From NCBI GenBank assembly GCA_010909165.1, contig MU008160.1:372001-436000 (forward strand): 64,000 nucleotides of DNA, in the 5' to 3' direction. The notes below the pieces were generated by a model. That model was not told where the DNA came from and did no database searches. It saw nothing but the letters and a program-made list of their open reading frames with translations. This document shows, piece after piece, positions 12,373 through 23,029 of this stretch. The position numbers and the translations under genes are program-made. This DNA is from Anthoceros angustus. Its lineage: Eukaryota > Streptophyta > Anthocerotopsida > Anthocerotales > Anthocerotaceae. The stretch's first letter is position 1. Each line of letters opens with the position of its first letter.

Positions 12373-14277
12373 ATGGCGTCCAGGACCGTCATGTCTTCTG
12401 CGCAGCTTCGGCTTACGTCGGGCTTGAAGGCCATCAATCAGGAGAAGCCCGAGGTAGAAAGAGTTCTGCCCAGCACATTTACTGGTTTGAATCGTTGTGC
12501 CGGTACGTGAATGTGTCGGTGTGATCTTGCGAGGTTTGCTTGCGATCTGTCATTGCAGGTGATTAGCACCGCGGTTGTGTGTTATTCAAGAGGTCACGCG
12601 ATCTGTGACCCCTGCTGGGGTCGTGTCTTGACTGGTCTTTTTTTGTTATTCCTTCATGTTTTTCTATGTAATGTACCGAGGAAATGCAGAGTCCTTGATC
12701 TCTTGCTGGATGAGTATGTCAGGATTGAAACGGTTCAGTGCGAGTCCATCAGTGGTTTGAAGCATTCTCTTGTCTCTCTGACCCTTGGCTGGTGCTGCAG
12801 GGTTGCAGTGCGAGTCCTTATGGGGTAACCTGTCTGACCGAGGGTAACTGCTGCTGAAGATGCTGTGAAAGCTTTGACGGCACGTCTTGGTGCTTTGGAG
12901 GCCTGAACCCTGTGAATGTTCGGGTATATGTTGTTCATCTGTACTCATGTCATGAAATTGTGCTTTGGTGTCCTCATCGGACTCAGGCTTCCCCTGTCCC
13001 AGGCATATGCGCCCCGTTTCTGCCCATATTCGGGGGGCATCGTTTCACCCAGCTGGTGCGCCGGGGGCCTCTGCCCTGACGCGCCAAGTCTGGGAAAACT
13101 CCTCCACCTGGGAAGCAGCTGATGTTTTACTCAACAGACCAGCTTCAGACCTTCAATCTGAAGCCAATGGAGCTCAGGCTACGAGCAGTCCGGGGATCGG
13201 ATATCGGAGGCTTGTGCACCTTGATGACAGGACAGGCTCAGCGCATTTCGTTCGTAGGACCATGGGCACAGCCTCCTTTGCAGCAATTTCTGCCCATACC
13301 TATAAGCCACCTCCCCAGCCTTTGGACAGGTGTGTGGCGGAAACAACTTTGGTTGCTTCTTTGGGAGCAGTAGTTGCTTGAGGCAGTGTAGGTACATCTT
13401 GACATGGTTTGTTTCCTTGCAGGCCAACAATAAATCCAGCATGGGTGACTGGTGGGGTTTTGCTTACAGCTGTAGCTGGGATTGCGTGGTTTATCCACCA
13501 GTCAGAGACATATGCCCGGCAACAACTCCTGTACGAGCGGACTGAGGATGTGATAACTCCCCCGCCATCACCGGAAATGCTTGAACGCTATGAAAGAGCA
13601 CTGGCATCTGTTGAGCAAACCGGGATGATCAATAGGGCTGTAGCTGCTCTTCGCTCCAACAATTTCATCAAGTAAGTGCACGATGGTGGATTTCCAGTCA
13701 CCCCTTCCTTTCTTTTTTCATCAGCTGCACTGTGCTTGAGACAGCATTGCCAGCTGGCTTCCAGTGTGTGCGTTTTGCTTGTTTCTGTATCGCATTCTTT
13801 TGCAAGTTGCTTTAGCTATGTCACTAATTTCCGCAAGGATGGGGTGTCTTCGTTGGTTCAGCTGCCTTTTGTAGCGGTTACAATTGACATCTGTTATCTC
13901 TGCTTTTGATCCCAGATGCGTCATAGAAATAGAACTTGCGCTGGAGCAAAACAGAACAGCCAGGCGTAGCATCACACCGGACTTTTATGAAGAAGGAGAG
14001 GTAATAAATGAATGTGGACGTGACGTCTCCTTTCCTAGTCTTTCGTTTTCGCTATCCAGAGCTCTGTATGCTTGCGGGGCCTTGTCTAATCATTGTAGGT
14101 TTCTGTGCCTGGCAGTTGTCACAACTCTATAGGTCAGCGTTGAAATCTTGGTTGGATGGGTATCCCTTGGATTATGGAAGGTTGCTCCAGTTGAGGGAAA
14201 TGCTGGCAATCCCTTCTGATGAAGCTGAAGCTATTGAAGCGGAAGTTCAATGTCAGAGTGATGTGTACGTGATTTGA
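12373..14277 (+). CDS. Five-exon single-pass membrane protein, function unknown
   Basis: I splice exons 12373-12506, 13003-13329, 13423-13671, 13916-14000 and 14116-14277, all GT-AG with matching phases, giving 318 residues. Intron 1 is ~500 bases; the others are 93-244. The N-terminal ~145 residues are Ser/Ala/Arg-rich with few acids, as expected of a plastid or mitochondrial transit sequence. One membrane segment follows (WVTGGVLLTAVAGIAWFI). After it comes a hydrophilic, helix-forming region with an ERYERALASVEQTG stretch, then CVIEIELALEQNRTARR and a C-terminal LKSWLDGYPLDYGRLLQLRE segment. I do not recognise the family; an organelle membrane protein with a soluble C-terminal helical domain is inference. 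A partial copy of exons 4-5 lies at 10658-11660. The exon 1 donor (gtgaat) was chosen because it restores phase with exon 2. Confidence 0.65.
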
Positions 14278-14279
14278 TC

Positions 14280-15603
14280 GTGGAGCTGCGGGGTGTAGGG
14301 TTTAGCACCTGTTTCTGTCAAATTAAGTAAAGAAGAAATTCCTATAGTGTACTTGGGTCATACTGTGTCGATCGATTGTGTTTCATGGGACTTTTGATCT
14401 GCAAGCAGGAATGCATGCTCCAAGTCTGCGTTCATGGGCTCCACACCTACAAGTGTCACAAACACGATTCAAAGAACAACACTCATGGGATGCGATTCGT
14501 GAAAACGGATGAACATGATCGCCTTCAATCTTAGGAAAAAGAATTGATTACAGAATTGATTACTGAACGCACGGGTTGACGTAACGCTGCGAAAAACAGA
14601 GCCGCTGCCATGCTATCGGAAAGAAACCTGCCGAAGTTTCAATGGCTGTAGCTGCTGCCTCACAACTCGAATGCTGGTAAGGGTGAGCTCATGTTGAAGA
14701 GGAGGAGAAGGGCATGTCACCTCCATTTTCACGGATTTGATGGAAGCTCATATGATTTCAGATACCATTACAAGTGTGTGGAGGGTATTTTTCACGAAAT
14801 ACCCTCCACACCCTGGTCATTTAGGGGTGAAGCTCCCTTCCGCTGCTCTGCAAAATCGCTGCCAATTCTACGTTCGTACTGCTTTCAAAAACACAGTGCT
14901 CTTCGTTGCTTGGCAGCACTTGAATCTGTCCTGACTCGTGAGCAAGAAGAGAGTTTCAACACACATCCTTTCCCTTGCCCTTTTCCATGTGGAGATGCTT
15001 GCCTCCTTGCTGCCTTTCCGTGACCTCACATGACTGCCCACCGCATTGCAGTACAAGTACTTACATGCCTGCATGCACCGTCCTGCCTCCTACTAGCCAT
15101 GCCTGTCACACTTGTTTTGCTCCATCTGCTCATCGTATCATCTTCCTCACGTAACAAACTGTGAGTGCCTGCGCTATCAGCCACTGTGCTTCTCTCTTCC
15201 ACACAATGGCTTCCTCGGCAAACCATGGGCCTGTGTCCCTTGCACATAATTCTTCCCAAGCAGCTGAAGTACACAGTAAGGTCTGTTGTAACTGGGAAGC
15301 AGCCTTTTGCAAGACACTGTGCCTCTGCACATGCACTAGTCCCATGATAGGGTTCATATCTTTCGCAACGAGCTTAGAGGCTTACGAAACGGCTTACGGA
15401 CAAAAAAACTCTAGCCTAGCTTGACAATATTGTGTGCTCCAGGAATCAGCGATTGCTGAGATACCTGTGGAAAGCATTTGCAGGTCCTAAATCTGTGCCA
15501 CCCTCTGTCAATGTCTCTTCTGGATCCAGCATGATATATACTGTGAAGATGCTCCTTCATGCTTGCCGTTCTACAAAGCTTTGTAATTTATCCTGAACGC
15601 TAG
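14280..15603. other. Intergenic, no gene seen
   Basis: The first ~440 bases are the 3' flank shared with 11220-11660. Beyond that is unique sequence with only short frames and one strong hairpin at 14776-14811. The stretch ends at the stop of the minus-strand PPR gene. Confidence 0.6.
14776..14811. repeat. Perfect 15-bp inverted repeat, 6-base loop
   Basis: Arms gtgtggagggtattt (14776-14790) and aaataccctccacac (14797-14811) are exact reverse complements around ttcacg. The repeat begins ~50 bases beyond the end of the segment duplicated at 10658-11660. Confidence 0.9.
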
Positions 15604-18600
15604 CTAGACTTCACTGAACGAATCCAAATTCTTCTCGTAACATACTGGGAAAGGGCTGTGCAGCCTCACTTCACTCCCGGGACGCTTTTTATCCCCGACC
15701 GAAAAAATATGCACCTGCCCGTCCATGTCTGTCCACCAGCTCTGGCCTGGCTGCTTCCATGCCCCCATTCTTATTCTCCTCGCCTGCACCTCTTGTGCTT
15801 GCTCCCACATCTGGGCACTGGTGTATATATTAGACATTAACACATATACTGCCGCGTCTTTCTGGTCCAGCTTCACTGCTTCATGGAAAGCGTGGCAAGC
15901 CACCTCCACATTGCTCCATTTTTGACAAGCACCCAGTACAGTGCGCCAAACTGCAGCCTCAGGCAGTACAGGCATTGTCCTAGCTAAAGCTAATGCCTCG
16001 TCCAGTTGTCCTGCACGACCCAGGAGATCCACCATGCATGTGTAGTGGTCCACTGTGGGAGTGATGCCTTGGAGTGACCTCATAGCCTCAAAGTACTCTT
16101 GCCCCTTGTTCACTAGACCCCTGTGACTGCATACTGTTAATATAGAGAGGAACGTGATGCTGTCTGGATGTGTACCATCCTCTTGCATCTTGACAAGCAA
16201 GTCGAAGACGAGGTCACTGTCTCCTTGTCGCATATAGCCTGCAATCAGTGCATTCCAGGTGGCTGTGTCTCTTTTGGGCAGTGCATCAAACACCTCAATT
16301 GCATCCGCCATGCTACCACACTTCCCATACATGTTTATCAAACTGCTGGCCACAAGCATATCGGATTCTAGTCCTTGTTTTTTGATCTGTGCATGAACCT
16401 GCTTTCCCAGATGCAGAGCTGCCACATTTGCACATGACTGTAAGAGGCAAACAAATGTTACATCATTGGGTGCAACGATGCCTTCTTGTTGCATAGCCCG
16501 GTAAAGACACAGGGCCTCTTGTCCCATGCCCTGCTGGGAATATCCTGCGATCATTGCACTCCAAGTCACCACATTTTTTTCATGCAGTCCATCAAACACT
16601 CCCCGAGCATCTTCTAGGCTGCCACACTTTGCATACATGTTTACCAAACTGCTGGCTACAAACACATCAGCTTCAAGTCCCTGTTCTCTAATTTGGGAAT
16701 GAAGCTGCTTTCCCTTCTCCACACCCGGGGCGCCCAAACGTGCACAGGCCTGCAGGAAGCACACAAATGTCACAGAATCGGGGGCAACAACTCCCTCCTC
16801 TTGCATAGCATTGAAAAGATCTATGGCTTCCTGCCCCATGCCCTGTTGGGAATATCCTGCTATCATAGCATTCCATGTCACCACATTTTTCCCACCAATT
16901 GCGTCAAATACCTCCCGAGCATCCACTAGGCTGCCGGACTTTGCATACATGTTTACCAAGCTGTTGGCTACCAACAACTCAGTCTGCAGCCCTCGTTCTC
17001 TAATCTGTGCATGGAGCTGCTTCCCCTTTTCCAAAGCCACCACGCCAACACTTGCACATGCTTGCAGGAGGGATGCGAATGTCAGAGAATTGGGCTCCAT
17101 CTTGCCTTCATTTTGCATAGCACTAAGAAGATGAAGGGCTTCCACACCCATGCCCAGCTGGGAGTATCCTGTTATCATGGCATTCCATGTCACCACATCT
17201 TTCTGAGGAAGTCCGTCAAACACGCCCGAGCATCCTCTAGGCTCCCACACTTTGCATACATGTTCACCAAGCTGTTGGCTACAAACACATCAGCCTGAAG
17301 TCCCTGTTCTCTAATTTGGGAATGAAGCTGCTTTCCTCTCCACACCGGGCACCCAAACGTGCACAGGCCTGCAGGAAACACACAAATGTCACAGAATCGG
17401 GGCAACAACTCCCTCCTCTTGCATAGCATTGAAAAGATCTATGGCTTCCTGCCCCATGCCCTGTTGGGAATATCCTGCTATCATAGCATTCCATGTCACC
17501 ACATTTTTCCCACCAATTGCGTCAAATACCTCCCGAGCATCCACTAGGCTGCCGGACTTTGCATACATGTTTACCAAGCTGTTGGCTACCAACAACTCAG
17601 TCTGCAGCCCTCGTTCTCTAATCTGTGCATGGAGCTGCTTCCCCTTTTCCAAAGCCACCACGCCAACACTTGCACATGCTTGCAGGAGGGATGCGAATGT
17701 CAGAGAATTGGGCTCCATCTTGCCTTCATTTTGCATAGCACTAAGAAGATGAAGGGCTTCCACACCCATGCCCAGCTGGGAGTATCCTGTTATCATGGCA
17801 TTCCATGTCACCACATCTTTCTGAGGAAGTCCGTCAAACACGCCCCGAGCATCCTCTAGGCTCCCGCACTTTGCATACATGTTCACCAAGCTGTTGGCTA
17901 CAGACACATCAGCCTGAAGCAGGCGTTCTCTAATCTGTGCATGAAGCTGCTTCCCCTTCTCTAAAGCCGGGGCACCCACACTTGCAAATGCCTGTAGGAG
18001 GGAAACAAATGTTGCAGAGTGGGGTGCAACCATGCCCTCTTCCTGCATAGTACTTAGAAGACGAAGGGCTTCCAGACTCATGCCCAGCTGGGAATATCCT
18101 GCAATCATGGCATTCCACGTCACCACATCTTTCTGAGGAAGTTCATCAAACACACCCCGAGCATCATCTATGCTGCCACACTTTGCATACATGTTTACCA
18201 GACTGTTGGCTACAAAGACATCCGCTTGAAGTCCTCTCTTTCTTACTTGAGCATGGAGCTTCGACCCTGTCTCCAAAGCGGGGTTCCCCACACTTCCACA
18301 TGCCTGCAGGAGGCAAACAAATGTCACAGAATCCGGTTTGACGTTGTCTTCTTGCATGGCCCTGTACAAATTAAGGGCTTCCTCTCCCATGCCTTGCTGG
18401 GAGTACCCAGCTATCATGGCATTCCACGTCACCACATCTTTTAGACCAAGTCCATCAAACAATGTCTGGGCGTCTTCCAAGCTGCCACATTTTGCATACA
18501 TGTTTACCAAGCTGTTGGCGACAAACCCATCACCTTGATGTCCTCGTTCTTTAATTTGTGCATGAAGCTCCTTCCCCCTCTCCAATGCCAGAGGGCCGAC

Positions 18601-20121
18601 ATTTGCGCATGCCTGCAGAAGGCATACAAATGTCACAGCATCAGGTGCGGCCACGCCTTCTTCTTGCATACCACTGTGAAGACGAAGGGCTTCTTCCCCC
18701 ATGCCCTTTTGGGAATATGCTCCTATCATGGCACTCCACGTCACAACATCTTTTTGACCAAGTCCGTCAAACACAGTCTGGGCATCTTCCAAGCTGCCAC
18801 ACTTTGCATACATGTTTACCAAACAGCTGGCTGCAAATACATCGCCCTGAAGCCCTCGTTCTCTAATTTCTGCGTGAATTCGCCTCCCTTTCTCCAAAGC
18901 CAGGGGGCCCACGCTTGCACATGCTTGGAGGAGGGACACAAATGTCACAGATGTAGGTACAGCAGTGCCTTCTTCTTCCATGGCACTGTAAAGATGAAGA
19001 GCTTCCTGCCCCATGCCCCGCTGGGAATATCCTGCTATCATGGCATTCCACATCACCACATCTTTCTGATCAAGTGCATCAAACACTCTTTGAGCATCCT
19101 CCAAGCTTCCACACTTTGCATACATGTCCACCAAGCAACTGGACACAAACACATTAGGCTCTATACCACTAGCCAGGACATCGGCATGCACCTGCTGCCC
19201 AGACTTCAAGTCCGCTCCCCTTGCACAAGCCTGGAGAGCTGCTACAAACACATGCCCATCTGGCTTCTCATTCGACCTGCGCATCAGATGATACAGTTGT
19301 ATGGCCTGCTTATCTTCTCCATGCTTAACATGCGCAGAGATTATGGCAGACCACGTGAAGGCATCTGGTTTGGCCACCGTAGTAAACACATCCATAGCCT
19401 CTTTCAGCCTGGCATAAGAAGCATACATCCGTAGAATGTGATTGCACAGGAACGTGTCCGATTCATACCCTTGCTTCACAGCGAGGGCATGAACACGGCG
19501 ACACAAAGGCAGATTCCTCTTAACCACACATTCCTTCAGCACCGTACAAAAAAGAGAGTCCGAAACATGGCAATCTGTGTTCACCAGAACTCCCATAGCC
19601 TCGACTGCCTCAGCAAGCTGCCCCTCCTGACAGAGTCTGCTCACAGTCTCAGCCGTTACGCCCCTTTCTAACCCTGCAGGCCTGCGAGAGTCACAACAAC
19701 CTTCTCTCCAATTAAGTGCCGTTCCACGACGACCCAAGTGCACATCCAGAGAACCCAGCTGCGCATCCACCCAAGCTGGCTTGTAGAAGTTGTCTGGGCA
19801 GAGGAAGTCCTGGGATTCCCAATGCATTGTCTGATGTTGCCTGTTATCCCACCGAAGCGTATGATCCAGAAAGAATTGCCCCCACAAGAGGTCCTGCCGA
19901 CAACCCTCGCTGGAACACCCGCCTGCATCCACACACCGGGCTTCCTTGCTTGCACAGGTGCTGCACCTCTCAGCTTCTTGGCTTGCCAGCAACTTGTTCC
20001 TTGAAGCCAAGCTCCCTGCAAGAGCTCTCAACCCACCACTTTGTTGGGTCCCAAAAAATTGTCCCCAAAACCGATCCTTGTGCCCACTCCGTGACTCCAT
20101 TGCAACACTCCGGCCCGCCAT
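15604..20121 (-). CDS. Giant PLS-class PPR protein (E-type), frameshifted
   Basis: The minus-strand frame is open from an ATG at 20121 (MAGRSV) to about 17389, then again from 17250 to the stop at 15604. Together this is about 1,500 codons. Roughly eleven P-L-S triplets are visible from their W-[NS]-A-[ML]-I signatures, so over 30 PPR motifs, which is much longer than the usual 10-20. The array ends in an E-type domain (VWRTVLGACQKW, then KQPGQSWWTDMDG) with no DYW deaminase. PLS proteins sit in plastids or mitochondria and select C-to-U editing sites; one lacking DYW would need a partner deaminase. The frame breaks coincide with a ~610-bp internal duplication (about 16682-17248 and 17308-17870). 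Losses include ccc to cc at 17223 and several bases at 17333-17400. Removing one duplicate would leave one continuous frame, so this is either a very recent mutation or a consensus error. Confidence 0.75.
16682..17870 (-). repeat. ~610-bp tandem duplication of two PLS triplets
   Basis: 16682-17248 and 17308-17870 are nearly identical, and the unit corresponds to two P-L-S triplets. The second copy on the plus strand has small losses at its left edge (ttcccttctcc to ttcctctcc, cggggcg to gggc, ggggg to gggg). The first copy has one at its right edge (gccccgag to gcccgag). Their interiors match. Confidence 0.85.
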
Positions 20122-20534
20122 GAGCACCCACTCATCCCACGGAAACAAGAAGCACCACCGATCCTCCTGGAACACAATACGTGTCTAGGACACCGAGCAG
20201 CCTGCAGGTCATCAGCATCTGGCATGGTTGACAGGAGCATGCCACCATCAGCGGCGATCAATTCACCTCTAACATCAAAACACACCACTTCTCCACTTTC
20301 GATAGACAGGCGGTTAAGCCCATAGTCGCACAAAAGCCAGCTCCTGAGATGAGACAAGTCTTCGATGACCAGTCCATATCCTCCTGCCTGCATGAATTCG
20401 GAAAAGAGCTTTCCCAGCCTTGCTTCACGTAGCCCATGTACATACACCACCTCCGACCTGGTTGCTTCCATGATCTCGTGCTTAATCTCCTCCCTTGCAT
20501 CTCCTTGCTGCTCGGCTCGCCATGTCTGCTCCAC
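20122..20534 (-). other. Open N-terminal segment upstream of PPR gene 2
   Basis: A minus-strand frame is open from about 20534 down into the PPR gene but in a different phase from it. The product is protein-like: an acidic helix, VVYVHGLREARLGKLFSEFM, then SIESGEVVCFDVRGEL. A frame shift near 20180-20200 would join it to FLFPWDEW and the ATG at 20121. It could be the true N-terminus of the PPR gene, broken by a one-base indel, or a separate short gene. No ATG starts the frame, so an upstream exon may be missing. Family not recognised. Confidence 0.35.
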
Positions 20535-21085
20535 ATCAATAAAACTCTCTAGCCGAAAGTCAAGCCCGGTCGACGAGGGTTATCCTCTCAGAGACGCCCA
20601 CGTTTTGACGTCCTTCAATGTTCGCTTGGCCGGCACGATCGTCTCTCCTTCAACTCCACGCAAGCGCGTGGGTCCCGTATAAATGGCACCGTGGAAAGCG
20701 ACTCGGGGGACATGTGCAGCGAGCCTACTTCTCTACATTTCTGAGGTGTGAGATCCGCCACACATTTGTGTTCGCATCTCCCGCGTGTTCTCCTCTGTCT
20801 GGACTGCATCAATGTACATGCTTCTGTAACGCTGTATTTGGAAGTGTCCTTAAGTCACTGCGCTGTGTGCAGCAGTTCAGCTAGTCATCTCCTGCAGCAG
20901 CAGCATTTTCAGCCGAAGAGCTCAAGACATTTTCTTCAGCTGCAAGATCTGGCATTCCGTTTTGCTTCAACCTGGTGTGTTTTGCCTGTCACATCCTGGT
21001 CTGAGGATTCTCTTTCTATGTAATTCTCCGTCTGTTTGCAGCAAGTGGGCTTCCTATCAGCACAAGCAGCAACTGGGTCGGAGCC
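20535..21085. other. Intergenic between divergent genes
   Basis: No gene supported. The sequence separates the minus-strand PPR gene from the plus-strand gene at 21645 and has only short unrelated frames. Confidence 0.55.
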
Positions 21086-21602
21086 GTAAGAACAATAATC
21101 AGTTTATGGAGCACACTTCTCCATCTCAAGAACATAAAGGATTTTTCCGCACTACATTGATGTACTAGGTAGAACCATCCATGAGTTCTGGATGTGATAT
21201 AAGAATCATCCATGAGTTCTGAATTTTTGAATATGATATAAAAATCATTCCATAAATCCCATCAATAGATATATATGACATCTTCCTTAAAGATCTTATC
21301 TACCTTTATATATTATTATATAAATTTTACGAAGCTTAGTATCGAAGCTTCATCCATATCCTATATAACATCGAATCCTCCTCTTCAAGGAGAAGTTGCC
21401 TTTTCTTTGGAAGTCCGACGCACTTGGCTGCTTTTCGGGCAATTCCGAAACTTGCCTTTCCCTTTGGATGTCCGGACTCCGATGAATGCTTGGGGACGAA
21501 ATGGATATCCGAAGCGTGCATTCAGCCTCTGTTTTGTTCCAATGTACCTTCCGTGGCCACTCAGGAACAAGAGACGTAGACAAGAGAACAGCGCAGGAAG
21601 CG
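21086..21602 (+). promoter_or_regulatory. Promoter-like segment, copy A
   Basis: An AT-rich stretch ending in a TATATAAA box at 21317-21324, then a GC-richer leader up to a point 42 bases before the ATG at 21645. The whole segment is repeated at 25271-25798 ahead of the SDH gene. Copy A is shorter than copy B at most run-length differences (ggattttt versus ggatttttttt, catcc versus catccc, ccaatgtaccttccg versus ccttcccg). A core promoter plus 5' UTR is inference from position and TATA box. Confidence 0.55.
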
Positions 21603-21644
21603 GGTTACATTATTCTGAGTGCCATTAATCCAGACCAGCGAGCT

Positions 21645-22529
21645 ATGGGGGCAAGTGCTTCCGTGCCCCTAGTGCTGTGGAACACGTTCGGGGCTGTTCC
21701 TGTGCTACCCGTCGGGCTCAAGCTGAAGGTGTTCAGTGTGCTGGTGAGAGACCGAGGATCCTTCTCGGTGATTGGTGATTTGGGCAGCCTGTGCGCAGAA
21801 GGGGAGTCTAAGGCCTTTCTGCAGAACGTCCTTGCCCAAGAAGATGAACGCTACATCACAGTCTCCGAGAAACCGGGACCGATTAACCAAACGGCAGCGC
21901 ATGATTCTCAATGGTTCAGGCGGCTTCTGATGCTTGAAGCGGGTCATGCTGCCGCTGTCAACGATGTGCATCAGTGGAAAATCGTGGTCCCCAGCCACCA
22001 GTTGGTATCTGCTGCAGAGGGAATCTTGAACGAGCTATTGCAGAAATTTGTTCCTGACATCGGAAATCCCCATTTCAGAGGGGGCAAGGCTCAGACTCTG
22101 TGGATCGTGACCGAGGTCATCACAGCCCATTCCCTGGACATGTATGCTTTCGACAAGAAGGGAGCCAATATCCGGTTCCCTTTGCCCCCTCTTGCGCCCG
22201 TGCCTGCGGATGTGCAAATCACCATCGGAGGCGAGGTTGCCGCACAGCAGTTCATCTCCATCCGAGGGCCACAATTGGGCGATACAGTTCAGCCCTTTGC
22301 CTTGGCCTTCAGAGGATGGAAATACAAATACGAGAACGGCTCCTTGACGGAGCCGAGAAGAGCCCGGTACGAAGCGGACTCGTTTCATGCTCCACCTCTC
22401 AATGGAGGACCCAGGAGACCTTTCCGCCATGTTAAATATGCAAGCCCCTTAGATGACCCAGACATGGCGGATTTTGTGAGGGAGAATGAATGGTTCACCA
22501 CCATCCTGGACGGTGAGGAACCCACATAG
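21645..22529 (+). CDS. Gasdermin-fold-like protein (candidate pore former)
   Basis: An intronless frame encoding 294 residues from this ATG; an upstream in-frame ATG at 21486 lies in the leader segment shared with the SDH gene and is unlikely to be the start. Seen: MGASASVP fits the N-myristoylation pattern. Residues 15-35 read FGAVPVLPV...KVFSVLVR, and 43-46 IGDL. Residues 152-163 are LWIVTEVITAHS, followed by alternating strand-like segments with VQITIGG (190-196), FISIRG (203-208) and ALAFRGWKYKYENG (219-232). The C-terminal ~60 residues contain two Arg-rich spots (PRRAR, GPRRPF) and an acidic, probably helical end. This order and spacing resembles the pore-forming domain of gasdermins, especially the short (~270-residue) bacterial and fungal forms with a small C-terminal inhibitory peptide. 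That assignment is my pattern matching, not a search result. If right, cleavage near the Arg-rich linker by a metacaspase-type protease would be a natural activation route. Otherwise it is an orphan plant protein. Confidence 0.5.
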   Translation: MGASASVPLVLWNTFGAVPVLPVGLKLKVFSVLVRDRGSFSVIGDLGSLCAEGESKAFLQNVLAQEDERYITVSEKPGPINQTAAHDSQWFRRLLMLEAGHAAAVNDVHQWKIVVPSHQLVSAAEGILNELLQKFVPDIGNPHFRGGKAQTLWIVTEVITAHSLDMYAFDKKGANIRFPLPPLAPVPADVQITIGGEVAAQQFISIRGPQLGDTVQPFALAFRGWKYKYENGSLTEPRRARYEADSFHAPPLNGGPRRPFRHVKYASPLDDPDMADFVRENEWFTTILDGEEPT

Positions 22530-23029
22530 CTTTGGTGGTGGTCTTCACGTGAGGCATGGCATTGGAGTTTTGTGACACAATCAATACTCGAATGCGTTCT
22601 CACAAAACTGGAATGAGTATGGTGTAGCAATGGTAGCATCGTGGAGAGCACCTGTCGCATACTCTATCATGGATGCCGGAAATTGGTAACAGGTAGTGTA
22701 TGGGCTTTCCAGAAACGTTGTGGCTTTCTGGGAGATGGGACTAAAGAGGCTAGTTGGCAATGGATAGGCGGCAGCCGGCGTTTCCTACTAGGTAGAGTGG
22801 ATGGCTGGAAGTTGAATACGTCTCTAACTTTGTTTGCAGAATTTTCAAAGCAAACTTAGAGCGTGCTAGAAAACAAGAGCCATATCTATGTATATTCAAA
22901 AAGTAAGTTGTTATATATAAATATATTAAAATATTTTATATAAATTTCAAAAACATTTCGCAAAAGCATACAAGAAAGGGAATGTCACCTCTTCATCAAA
23001 CTTGTTGGAGCTTCCAAAGCTATAGGAAG
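22530..23029 (+). other. 3' region of the gasdermin-like gene
   Basis: Non-coding. It becomes strongly AT-rich near 22890-22960 (TATATATAAATATATTAAAATATTTTAT), a likely polyadenylation region. It is duplicated, together with the last ~190 coding bases, at 23745-24443. Confidence 0.55.

Noticed and set aside
21486-21644. N-terminal 53 residues upstream of the gasdermin-like start
   Set aside because: Encoded by leader sequence duplicated before the unrelated SDH gene.
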